Shown here piece by piece: positions 35,535-43,317 of a stretch of 64,000 nt of DNA. Location: the NCBI RefSeq assembly GCF_030123325.1, contig NZ_CP126106.1, positions 5,711,001 through 5,775,000 on the forward strand. Direction: 5' to 3'. Numbering within the stretch: the stretch's first letter is position 1; the number at the start of each line of letters is the position of its first letter. The notes under the pieces are model-generated. The model did no database searches. It saw only the letters and a program-made list of their open reading frames with translations, and was not told where the DNA came from. The translations under genes were made by a program, and so were the position numbers. The stretch is from Peribacillus simplex (GTDB lineage Bacteria; Bacillota; Bacilli; Bacillales; DSM-1321).

Positions 35535-36983
35535 TTACTTCTTAAAAGCCTCTGAAACCTTCAAAAGTTTGCCTTTTACTTTCGTATTTTTCATCACTTT
35601 CAAGACAAGCGGTCCCTTTTCATTCAATATTTCCACATAAGAAACATTGTCCTGGATCGTAATGATCCCAATGTCCTCTGCATTCACTCCATCAATCTTT
35701 GCGATGGTTCCGACAAAATCCACAGCCCTGAGTTTCTTTTTCTTGCCGCCATTAAAATACAACTTCATGATTTGTTTATTCAACTGTTCACTTTTATCTT
35801 TTTTGATCTTGGGACGAGCTTCCAGTTTCGCTTCGAATTCCAATTTTTTATTGGAGACTTCCTCTTTTGAAGGAACAGTCATTTTAGGGATTTCAAAACC
35901 GATATATCCTTGAATCTCAGCAAGGAATTTGTCTTCGTACGGCGTCATAAAAGTAATGGCTTTTCCTTTTTTACCGGCACGGCCCGTTCTTCCAGTTCGA
36001 TGTACGTAACTTTCCTTTTCCAATGGCAGGTCATAGTTAATCACATGGGTTATATTGTCGATGTCAATTCCACGCGCAGCAACATCTGTCGCAACCAAAT
36101 AGCGGAATTCACCTCTTCTGAATTCATTCATCACTGCAAGGCGATCTTCCTGAAGCATGCCGCCGTGTATCATATCACACGGATATTCCAGTTCCAGCAG
36201 CTGTTCACATACTTGATCTACCCTATCTTTCGTCCGACAGAAAATGATGCAGCTATCGGGGTTTTCCGTGATGGTGACGTCTCTAAGCAGGGAAAACTTA
36301 TCATCTTCTTTCACTTCAATAAGAGCATGTTCAATTTTCTCCGTCGTTAAGCCCTTTGCTTTGATTTCAATATCCAAAGGATCTTTCATATATTGCTTGC
36401 ATAGCTTTTTTATACTCTCAGGTAACGTAGCAGAGAACAGCATGGTTACTCTATCTTTCGGAAGCTCTTTAATAATGGCTTCCACTTGTTCAATGAAGCC
36501 CATATTCAGCATTTCATCCGCTTCATCAATAACTAAATGAGTTAAGCGTTCCAAGGCGAGTGTCCCTTTCTCGATATGATCCAGAACACGCCCCGGAGTT
36601 CCAACGACTACATGGCTTTTTTGTTTCAATTCCGCTTTTTGCTGTGCGAATGGATGTTTTCCATAAACCGCAGTAGCCTTTATCCTTTTAAATCTGCCTA
36701 TATTCGTAATATCCTCTTTAACCTGTACAGCAAGCTCGCGTGTCGGTGTTAAAATAAGCGCCTGAGGCTTATTCTCCTCCCAATCGACCATTTCGCAGAT
36801 CGGTATGCCGAATGAAGCGGTCTTGCCGCTTCCCGTTTGGGATTTAACGACTAGATCCCGCTTTTTCAGCGCCACTGGTATCACTTCACGCTGTACTTCG
36901 GTTGGACTTTGATATCCCAAGCTTTCTAATGCCCTTATAATTTCATCGCTTAATGTATAATCAGTAAAACTCAATTCATTCAT
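35535..36983 (-). CDS. dbpA: DEAD-box ATP-dependent RNA helicase, DbpA/YxiN type
   Basis: RNA helicase of 482 residues acting on 23S rRNA during 50S assembly. Q-motif region FTDYTLSDEI, Walker A SQTGSGKTASFG near 47, DEAD box VIDEADEMLN near 150, SAT near 182, and HRTGRTGR near 325. The C-terminal 75 residues (IMKLYFNGGKKKKLRAVDFVG) are the DbpA RNA-binding domain that recognises hairpin 92 of 23S rRNA, which separates it from CshA/CshB. ATG follows AAAGAGGCTGTCAT. Single gene with its own terminator. Confidence 0.95.
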   Translation of the reverse strand: MNELSFTDYTLSDEIIRALESLGYQSPTEVQREVIPVALKKRDLVVKSQTGSGKTASFGIPICEMVDWEENKPQALILTPTRELAVQVKEDITNIGRFKRIKATAVYGKHPFAQQKAELKQKSHVVVGTPGRVLDHIEKGTLALERLTHLVIDEADEMLNMGFIEQVEAIIKELPKDRVTMLFSATLPESIKKLCKQYMKDPLDIEIKAKGLTTEKIEHALIEVKEDDKFSLLRDVTITENPDSCIIFCRTKDRVDQVCEQLLELEYPCDMIHGGMLQEDRLAVMNEFRRGEFRYLVATDVAARGIDIDNITHVINYDLPLEKESYVHRTGRTGRAGKKGKAITFMTPYEDKFLAEIQGYIGFEIPKMTVPSKEEVSNKKLEFEAKLEARPKIKKDKSEQLNKQIMKLYFNGGKKKKLRAVDFVGTIAKIDGVNAEDIGIITIQDNVSYVEILNEKGPLVLKVMKNTKVKGKLLKVSEAFKK

Positions 36984-37280
36984 ATGACAGCCTCTTTTGT
37001 TGTTTAGTATATTGCTTTATTGTTTCCATAATCGTAATTTCCTTATACAAGGTTCTATTATACGCTATATGCATCGATAAACCTTGTACTAACCAAATTT
37101 CAATTGCCTTATTTCAATATAATGAAACGTTCGTCTTCATTAAAACAACGGTCATCAGGATATCATGATCTGAGTTAATCAAAATGGACCCTGCTTCTTT
37201 CAATATGCTAAAATATGTATGATATAAAAGCCGAAATAGGGTGTAGTTTCTAAACCGATGTCCAAAAGGAGTGCTGATTT

Positions 37281-37613
37281 ATGATAATCGTAACGAATAG
37301 AATCAGAGTCAAAAAAGGGATGGGTGCAGTCATGGCCCCAGGATTTACTGCACCAGGTCCACTTGATACTACGGAAGGCTTCGTAAAAGTTGAAGTATTA
37401 TTAACGCAGAATTTGTCGGACCACGATGAACTGAGCGTTAATATGTACTGGGAAAACCTTGATAACTTTACTGCTTGGAGAAATAGCGATGCATTCAAAG
37501 CTGCACATAAACGGCCTGAACCAGGTTCCGGTGAAGCAAAAAAAGAATCTCCAATTCTAGGCAGCGAGCTTACAACGTATGAAGTCGCCTCGGTAAAGGA
37601 AATAGCTAAATAA
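37281..37613 (+). CDS. Heme-degrading monooxygenase, HmoA/IsdG type
   Basis: Small ABM-fold protein of 110 residues. MIIVTNRIRVKKGMG at the start, EGFVKVEVLLTQN in the middle and the W-x-A-W-R-NSDAFKAAHK region follow B. subtilis HmoA, which opens heme to release iron. Trp and His positions expected for heme binding (near W62 and H81) are kept. A loop APGFTAPGPLDTTEG replaces a more helical segment. ATG follows AAAAGGAG. No Fur box was seen upstream, so iron control is not evident. Followed by a strong terminator shared with the converging methyltransferase gene. Confidence 0.85.
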   Translation: MIIVTNRIRVKKGMGAVMAPGFTAPGPLDTTEGFVKVEVLLTQNLSDHDELSVNMYWENLDNFTAWRNSDAFKAAHKRPEPGSGEAKKESPILGSELTTYEVASVKEIAK

Positions 37614-37624
37614 TAAAATCACAC

Positions 37625-37656
37625 AAAAAGAGGCCGCAAAATATGCGGCCTCTTTC
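37625..37656. terminator. Bidirectional terminator
   Basis: Stem AAAGAGGCCGCA / TGCGGCCTCTTT with loop AAATA between two converging genes. Confidence 0.92.
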
Positions 37657-37675
37657 TGTGTTTTCTCTTAGTGAA

Positions 37676-38743
37676 TTACTGGGCTTCAGCCTTCTTTATT
37701 TGCTTGCTTCTAAGCTGGCCGCAAGCTGCATCAATATCCGTTCCATGTTCTTGGCGGATTTTACAATTTACGCCTCTCTTTTTCAGCGTATCATAAAACG
37801 CGAGAACGGACTCTTTTTCACTTCTTTGATATTGACTATGCTCATCTACAGGATTATATGGAATCAGGTTGACATAGAGCCGATGTTTTTTGTCCTCAAG
37901 AAGAGTGGCGAGTTGCTCGGCTTCTTCTTGATGGTCATTGACATCTTTCAATAGGATATATTCAATCGTAATTCTCCTATTCGTTTTCTCTAAATAATAA
38001 TCAAGAGATTTCATCAATTTTTCTATCGGGATACCTCGGTTTATTTTCATGATCTGTGTCCTGAGCTCATTATTCGGCGCATGCAATGAGATGGCCAGAT
38101 TCACCTGTAATTGGGTATCGGTGAATTCATAAATCTTATTGGCAAGACCGCTCGTCGAAACAGTAATGCGCCTGCCCGCTATAGCAAGGCCCTTATGGTC
38201 CATGAGCACCTTCAAAAAGTCCAACATATTTTCAAAGTTATCGAACGGTTCGCCAATACCCATTACAACAACATGGCTTACAACATCCTCTTGTTCCAAT
38301 TTATCCAGATGAAGTTGAACGTTCATGATTTGTTCCACTATTTCCCCGCTGGATAAATCACGGCTTTTGGCCAATAATCCACTGGCACAGAAACTGCAGC
38401 CAATATTGCAACCCACTTGGGTGGTGACGCAAACCGAAATTCCGTATTTATGTCTCATCATGACCGTTTCGATAAGATTTCCATCCTGTAATTTAAACAA
38501 AAACTTGATCGTACCATCCGCTGATTCTTGCTTGACGTGCTGAGTCAAAGTCTGGATGACAAAGTGCTCTTCAAGTAATTTTATGCACTCTTTATTTACA
38601 TCCGTCATTTCAGAGAAACTCGTCACACGTGTTCTATAAAGCCACTCCCAGACTTGGGAAGCTCTGAATTTTTTATGGCCATGGTCCGAAAGCCACGCTG
38701 TCAATTGTTCGAATGTTAAACCATAAATGGACTCTTTATTCAT
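37676..38743 (-). CDS. Radical SAM 23S rRNA (A2503-C2) methyltransferase, RlmN family
   Basis: Radical SAM enzyme of 355 residues. The Cx3Cx2C iron-sulfur motif is Cys112, Cys116, Cys119 (CNIGCSFC); SAM-binding MGIGEPFDN is near 165; the methyl-carrying Cys is Cys341 in DIDAACGQL. It closely follows B. subtilis RlmN in most stretches (FRASQVWEWLY, TIKFLFKL, RHKYG-SVCVTTQVGC). It is however not at the usual rlmN place (near prpC/prkC), so it could be a second paralog. A Cfr-type activity (C8 methylation, antibiotic resistance) cannot be excluded from sequence alone but similarity favours RlmN. ATG follows AAGAGGGTAACGA. Confidence 0.88.
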   Translation of the reverse strand: MNKESIYGLTFEQLTAWLSDHGHKKFRASQVWEWLYRTRVTSFSEMTDVNKECIKLLEEHFVIQTLTQHVKQESADGTIKFLFKLQDGNLIETVMMRHKYGISVCVTTQVGCNIGCSFCASGLLAKSRDLSSGEIVEQIMNVQLHLDKLEQEDVVSHVVVMGIGEPFDNFENMLDFLKVLMDHKGLAIAGRRITVSTSGLANKIYEFTDTQLQVNLAISLHAPNNELRTQIMKINRGIPIEKLMKSLDYYLEKTNRRITIEYILLKDVNDHQEEAEQLATLLEDKKHRLYVNLIPYNPVDEHSQYQRSEKESVLAFYDTLKKRGVNCKIRQEHGTDIDAACGQLRSKQIKKAEAQ

Positions 38744-38820
38744 TCGTTACCCTCTTTTCATTACATTAAGATTTAATATGTTATCCCATTAACCTTACGG
38801 GGAATTCCCCCGTAGTCATT

Positions 38821-39300
38821 TCATTTATGATAAGGTTCATTTCTATTTATCCGAAAAGCCCGATATATTTGCTCCACCAGAACCAGTTTCATTAATTGAT
38901 GCGGAAAGGTCATTTTCGAGAAGGAAAGGGCATAATCGCTTCTTGATAACACCTCGGTGCCAAGCCCAAGCGATCCGCCGATAATAAAGGCAATTTTGCT
39001 CTTTCCATAGGTGGCGAGCTGATCCATATGAGTGGCCAGCTGCTCTGAAGTAAGCTGTTTTCCATTGATTTCAAGCGTTATTACGTAGGTGTCAGGGCTG
39101 ACTTTCGCCAGGATTCGTTCACCCTCCTTTTGCTTTACAATGTCCATGTCCGCTGCACTCAGGTTCTCCGGGGCTTTTTCATCCGGTACTTCGACAAGTT
39201 CTATATTAGCATAGGCGCTTAACCTTTTAGTATATTCAGCAATTCCTTGCTTTAAGTATTTTTCCTTTAGCTTGCCAACAGTAATAATCGTTATTTTCAT
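38821..39300 (-). CDS. rlmH: 23S rRNA (pseudouridine1915-N3)-methyltransferase
   Basis: SPOUT-family enzyme of 159 residues, the normal length. Conserved FIIGGSLGLGTEVL and the C-terminal LVLVEQIYRAFRINRNEPYHK are diagnostic; the knot with the SAM site is formed by these parts. In B. subtilis the gene is yydA. ATG follows AGAGGATATAT. The last codons (GAACCTTATCATAAATGA) resemble the attachment site used by staphylococcal SCC elements in the orthologous gene, but nothing is integrated here. Confidence 0.96.
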   Translation of the reverse strand: MKITIITVGKLKEKYLKQGIAEYTKRLSAYANIELVEVPDEKAPENLSAADMDIVKQKEGERILAKVSPDTYVITLEINGKQLTSEQLATHMDQLATYGKSKIAFIIGGSLGLGTEVLSRSDYALSFSKMTFPHQLMKLVLVEQIYRAFRINRNEPYHK

Positions 39301-39428
39301 ATATATCCTCTAGCTTTCATTATGTTTTTACTATCAATTGTTGGATTTGCCTACCTATTATCATACCTTACAGTGCCCTATAAGCAAAACAAGCATATCC
39401 TTTCCAATTTTTAATGCATTTTAAAATA

Positions 39429-39649
39429 AGGCTGTTTTCGCATACTTTGTTGCTATTTACCAAGTAAAGCAGTGTGGTTGATTTCCCCTCCAGATGCTCG
39501 CTTTCCACGGGGCGGGCGGTGAGCCTCCTCGGTGTAAACGCCTGTGGGGTCTCACCTGTCCCGCTGCTCCCGCAGGAGTCTCGCACTTGCGCTCCAATCA
39601 ACCTGAAATCGTTTCGTTTTAAAAACAACAATCTTTACGAAAAGAGCCT
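39429..39649 (-). mobile_element. MITE-like element B carrying repeat copy 4
   Basis: 221-bp unit bounded by AGGC...GCCT; 19 of the first 24 terminal bases agree as inverted repeats. It is flanked on both sides by AAAATA, a candidate 6-bp target duplication. The whole unit, including parts outside the core (TTTTCGCATACTTTGTTGC, AACAACAATCTTTACGAAAA), matches element A in opposite orientation. Confidence 0.8.
39477..39602 (-). repeat. Dispersed structured repeat, copy 4
   Basis: Reverse orientation, very close to copy 3. Ends GTTGATT / AATCAAC; internal stem GGTGAG/CTCACC. Confidence 0.9.
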
Positions 39650-39858
39650 AAAATAAAAACCGCTGCCCCTGAAAGCGGCAACGGTAACTTTCATTATTTT
39701 TTAATGTGTATTGAAGAAATTAGAGTCGACTTAGTTAAATCCGATGCAGAATTATGTTGATTATTCGTACAATCAAAAGCACGAATCTAAACCATTTCAC
39801 ACGCCGCTTCATTCTTCGGAAAATGTTAAGAACATGTTAAGAACAGGTTACGAACATG

Positions 39859-40172
39859 TTATCCACAAAAGTTATCCACATATCCACAAAATCTATCCAC
39901 ATCTTGTATGGGAATATTAGTTCCCTACTAGATATATTGCCACGTTTCGACAATATTCACAGGTTGTTGATAACTGATTTTCTTCGGGAACCAGCGTTAA
40001 AACAGGATAGGTTTCACATTCGTATACCACTTCATCCAGCGCCATATCCACGTGTTCCTGACAGCAATATAATTTCATCTTTCATATCTCCTTTCCCACT
40101 CATTATTCCCAGTACTTCCATTCCAATTATCCACAAATTACATGAGATTATTAATTTAAGTATATATCCACA
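39859..40172. promoter_or_regulatory. DnaA-box cluster
   Basis: Exact TTATCCACA boxes at 39859-39867, 39872-39880 and 40127-40135. One-mismatch boxes at 39880-39888 (ATATCCACA), 39893-39901 (CTATCCACA), 40164-40172 (ATATCCACA), and TGTTGATAA on the opposite strand at 39965-39973. Four same-orientation boxes fall within 43 bases. B. subtilis is known to have origin-proximal DnaA-box clusters outside oriC, one of them, as I recall, by yydA (rlmH), which regulate initiation. Confidence 0.85.
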
Positions 40173-40212
40173 GGTAATCGTAACAAAAAATAAGAAAATC
40201 GCAAGGAAATAG

Positions 40213-40245
40213 AAAGGACAGGAGGCATTTTTCCCCCTGTCCTTT
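40213..40245 (-). terminator. Terminator of the htrA-like gene
   Basis: Stem AAAGGACAGG / CCTGTCCTTT on the minus strand, followed by CTATTTCC; the tail is poor in T. Confidence 0.7.
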
Positions 40246-40252
40246 TGTGCTT

Positions 40253-41464
40253 TTAGATTTCGCTGCTTGAAAGTTTGACTTCCGCAGTTTCTTTCTTTCC
40301 GTCACGGTAATAAATGATTTTGACTTTATCACCGATTTTCTTTTCGTTGTAAAGGTATTTTCGTAATTCCACAACGTCATGAATTTTTTCATTATCCATT
40401 CCAACAATGACGTCAAATTCCTTCAATCCGGCTTTGGATGCTGGAGAGTTGCTTTGAACGCCTGTTATTGCAACGCCAGATGTAACTTTCCTTGGTAACT
40501 TTAATGTATTTTGTTGATGGTATTGGGAAATCTCTTCTACAGATGCCAAGTTCACACCCAAGTAGGCACGTTTCACTTCACCAAATTCCTCTATATCATT
40601 AATAATCGGTATAACTGAATCAATCGGAATGGAAAGACCGATTCCTTCCACTGCATTTTCCGCAATCTTCATCGAATTTATTCCGATGACCTGCCCTGAC
40701 ATATTTACGAGTGCCCCCCCGCTGTTACCTGGGTTAATCGCCGCATCGGTCTGGATGACCTCCGCATTCCAGTCCACTTGTCCGTCCTCATTGATATCCA
40801 CCTCTATCGTACGCTCCAAACCGGAGATGATCCCTTGTGTGATCGATCCAGAGAATTGGAGGCCTAATGGATTGCCAATGGCAATTACGGGCTCACCAGG
40901 TTTCAATTTGCTGGATTTCCCGAATTCAGCAATGGTTTTGATTTTATCACCATTCACGACAATGACAGCTAAATCTGTCCATGGGTCACTACCTTGTAGT
41001 TCAGCTGGTAATTTAGTGCCATCACTTAATGTAACTTCCAGTTCATTGGCGCCTTCAATGACGTGATTATTCGTGACGATATAGGCTTTGCCCCCATCTT
41101 TTTTGTAGACGACTCCAGAACCAGTGCCAGCTTCTGCCGAACTGTCCTCGGCGTTGCTCCCTTGACCCCAGAAGTTCGTTTCCTGAATGTTAGTGATCCC
41201 GACTACTGCGTCGCTGGCCTTATCAACAGCATTTGTGACAGCACTTGTTACATCAAGAGTAAGGTTTTGCTGGGACTGCTCCGCAGGCTCATTCTCTGTT
41301 GATTTCTCCGTTGTAATTTCGTTATCATCGTTATTTAACAGCCCGCTTCCCGGTAAAATAAGTAAGGCCCCGATGATGACGCCCCCCAAGCCTGCTAGAA
41401 AATAGCCCGTATAGCCTTTTTTCCGTTTATTTTGGTTCTCATCATTCTGATCATAATAACCCAA
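40253..41464 (-). CDS. HtrA/DegP-like membrane serine protease (HtrC/YycK position)
   Basis: S1C protease of 403 residues with cytoplasmic N-terminus, one membrane anchor (about 20-38) and an extracellular protease domain. Catalytic triad His134 (TNNHVIEG), Asp164 (WTDLAV), Ser248 (NPGNSGGALV); one PDZ domain from about 300 to 395. It degrades or refolds misfolded secreted proteins. Start is a TTG after a GGGGCGG-rich site. In B. subtilis the htrC (yycK) gene follows walJ in the same way. The 250-base gap to walJ suggests its own promoter. Confidence 0.92.
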   Translation of the reverse strand: MGYYDQNDENQNKRKKGYTGYFLAGLGGVIIGALLILPGSGLLNNDDNEITTEKSTENEPAEQSQQNLTLDVTSAVTNAVDKASDAVVGITNIQETNFWGQGSNAEDSSAEAGTGSGVVYKKDGGKAYIVTNNHVIEGANELEVTLSDGTKLPAELQGSDPWTDLAVIVVNGDKIKTIAEFGKSSKLKPGEPVIAIGNPLGLQFSGSITQGIISGLERTIEVDINEDGQVDWNAEVIQTDAAINPGNSGGALVNMSGQVIGINSMKIAENAVEGIGLSIPIDSVIPIINDIEEFGEVKRAYLGVNLASVEEISQYHQQNTLKLPRKVTSGVAITGVQSNSPASKAGLKEFDVIVGMDNEKIHDVVELRKYLYNEKKIGDKVKIIYYRDGKKETAEVKLSSSEI

Positions 41465-41640
41465 GACCGCCCCATCCTCTCATTTTAGGAATGTATTATA
41501 GCAATTCTATTGTTTGGTATCCTCTCTCAATTATACTCAATTACCGAATTTTTTCTAAAAAAATGAATGCTTTTATTTAAGGGAATAAAGCCGTTTTCCT
41601 TTTACCTATACAGTTCTAACCAAACGATACCCCTTTTAAT

Positions 41641-41663
41641 CCGATTCGTAACTTACGAATCGG
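41641..41663. repeat. Perfect palindrome upstream of the htrA-like gene
   Basis: CCGATTCGTAA and TTACGAATCGG, 11-bp arms around one base. On the plus strand AATTTTT follows. It may be a second hairpin in the walJ terminator region or an operator for the htrA-like gene, 177 bases upstream of its start. Confidence 0.7.
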
Positions 41664-41678
41664 AATTTTTAAAAATAA

Positions 41679-41717
41679 AAAAGGAATGAACAAGGTATCC
41701 CTCATCCATTCCTTTTA
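41679..41717 (-). terminator. Terminator of the wal operon
   Basis: Stem AAAGGAATG / CATTCCTTT followed by TTTATTTTTAAAAA on the minus strand, directly after the walJ stop. Confidence 0.8.
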
Positions 41718-41718
41718 T

Positions 41719-42513
41719 TTATAACGTAACAAGCTCCGTTGGTCTTTTCGGGTCAGTATCATATAAGGAAAATTGTTCGCCAACGATGATCCCCTTTGTC
41801 TTTAACGTCTGTTCCACCGACATTCTTGCTAGATCCTTCATATTGTTATCAAGGCTTAAGTGGGCCAAGTAAATCCGCTTGGTCTTATCACCTGCCACTT
41901 CACTCATTGCAAGGGCAGCGTCTTCATTACAAACATGTCCGACATCACTTAAAATCCGGCGCTTGATGCTCCACGGATATTTTCCCATCCTCAGCATGGA
42001 CACATCATGGTTACTTTCAAATACATAAGCATCGGCATTCGAGATGATTCCTTTCATCCGGTCACTTACGTACCCTGTATCGGTAATGACCACAAGTTTC
42101 TTATCCTCATGATGAAAGACGTAAAACATCGGCTCTGCCGCATCATGTGAAACGCCAAAAGATTCTATATCAAGACTGCCGAACGTTTTGACCTGTTCCA
42201 TTTCAAATGTGAATTTTTGTTCGGTTGAAATTTCACCGATTGATCGATCCATGGCATTCCATGTTTTTGCATTCGCATATATCGGGAGTTTATGTTTTCT
42301 GGCAACCACGCCAAGACCTTTAATATGGTCGCTGTGTTCATGGGTAACGAGGATACCGGATAACTTCGACATATCACGGCCTATATCCTGAAACAATGCT
42401 TCCAGGGCTTTACCGCTTAAGCCGGCATCGACAAGGAATGATTGATCCTCCGTTTCCACGAAAAAGGCATTTCCTGTACTCCCGCTTGCGAGAACACTAA
42501 AATGCATTGTCAT
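41719..42513 (-). CDS. walJ: WalJ (YycJ), metallo-beta-lactamase fold exonuclease
   Basis: MBL-fold protein of 264 residues. Metal motif THEHSDH at 57-63, further ligand in ITDTGYVSD near 143 and AHLSLDNN near 225. WalJ/YycJ proteins are double-strand 5'-3' exonucleases linked to mismatch repair and are encoded at the end of the wal operon. Starts 6 bases downstream of walI. ATG follows GGAGTGAGTAAAG. Confidence 0.95.
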   Translation of the reverse strand: MTMHFSVLASGSTGNAFFVETEDQSFLVDAGLSGKALEALFQDIGRDMSKLSGILVTHEHSDHIKGLGVVARKHKLPIYANAKTWNAMDRSIGEISTEQKFTFEMEQVKTFGSLDIESFGVSHDAAEPMFYVFHHEDKKLVVITDTGYVSDRMKGIISNADAYVFESNHDVSMLRMGKYPWSIKRRILSDVGHVCNEDAALAMSEVAGDKTKRIYLAHLSLDNNMKDLARMSVEQTLKTKGIIVGEQFSLYDTDPKRPTELVTL

Positions 42514-42519
42514 CTTTAC

Positions 42520-43317
42520 TCACTCCAGTATTTTTTCTTCTGTATTCAATTCAATGACCTCTCCATCAAAAGCATTCACGAAGAGATCCGTTTCGTCATC
42601 AATGACCACCCACCATGTTGGCACAAGTAAATGTGACACAGATGTCGTCTGAAGCGAATTATAAAAGCCCAGTTTTACATTCGTGACTTTGCTTTTGGGA
42701 TCAATATCACCATTCTGATACAATTGTCCAATAGCAGTTAATGCAGATACCAATTCTTTAGGTTTATTGAATTTTTCGATGCCCTCTAAATACATCTGTT
42801 CATAGGAAACGATTTCACCCTTCTTGTTCAGATATAAAGTGACCTTCCCTTTACTATTATTATAAAACATCTTTTTATCTGCCACTTGATAGCAGATGAT
42901 GGTCTGGTTGATTTCATCATAGCTCCAAAAATGATACTCACTTCCATTTAAAATATACTCCTTCAGGAATATATCAAGGTCTGCAGCATGAACTTCCGCT
43001 TTCATGCCAACCGGTGTTTTAAATGTACCCACAAGCTTCTTATCATCGATGATTTTTGCTTTTTGGTTTTTCAGGTGCTCAATATCCTTCTTCTCGAAAG
43101 TCTTGCTTTGGGCAATCAGGAATTGATCCTTCAACTTTTGTTTCGGAAGTGGGGTTTCTATTGAAATCTCATCTTCTTTCAACAGTTCCTCCGTTGAGGA
43201 CTCCGTGAAGCTTTCATATTGGGAGTCATTAATCTTTTCCAGGAATTGATAAAGAAGAAAAATATTCAAAATGAAGAAAACCATGATGAAAATCGACTTT
43301 GTATTATTCCAATCCAC
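42520..43317 (-). CDS. walI: WalI (YycI), regulator of the WalK kinase
   Basis: Protein of 265 residues: one N-terminal membrane helix (about 5-24), then an extracellular YycI domain. With WalH it forms a membrane complex that restrains WalK in B. subtilis. GTG at 43317 after GGGAGGCGATCAAA; it overlaps the end of walH by 14 bases. The start WNNTKSIFIMVFFILNIFLL is typical of the family. Confidence 0.94.
   Translation of the reverse strand: MDWNNTKSIFIMVFFILNIFLLYQFLEKINDSQYESFTESSTEELLKEDEISIETPLPKQKLKDQFLIAQSKTFEKKDIEHLKNQKAKIIDDKKLVGTFKTPVGMKAEVHAADLDIFLKEYILNGSEYHFWSYDEINQTIICYQVADKKMFYNNSKGKVTLYLNKKGEIVSYEQMYLEGIEKFNKPKELVSALTAIGQLYQNGDIDPKSKVTNVKLGFYNSLQTTSVSHLLVPTWWVVIDDETDLFVNAFDGEVIELNTEEKILE

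Larger units (their letters stand above)
39301..40252. other. Gene-free region between rlmH and the htrA-like gene
   Basis: 952 bases without a supported gene. It contains MITE-like element B (39429-39649), a DnaA-box cluster (39859-40172) and the terminator of the htrA-like gene. The small frames inside it run through repeats or DnaA boxes and lack ribosome-binding sites. Confidence 0.75.

Noticed and set aside
39368..39631. Reading frame of 87 codons through element B
   Set aside because: Composed of repeat sequence and its flanks; no ribosome-binding site.
39856..40212. Reading frame of 118 codons in the rlmH-htrA gap
   Set aside because: Its coding sequence is the DnaA-box cluster itself, giving repetitive Ile/His/Pro; no ribosome-binding site.
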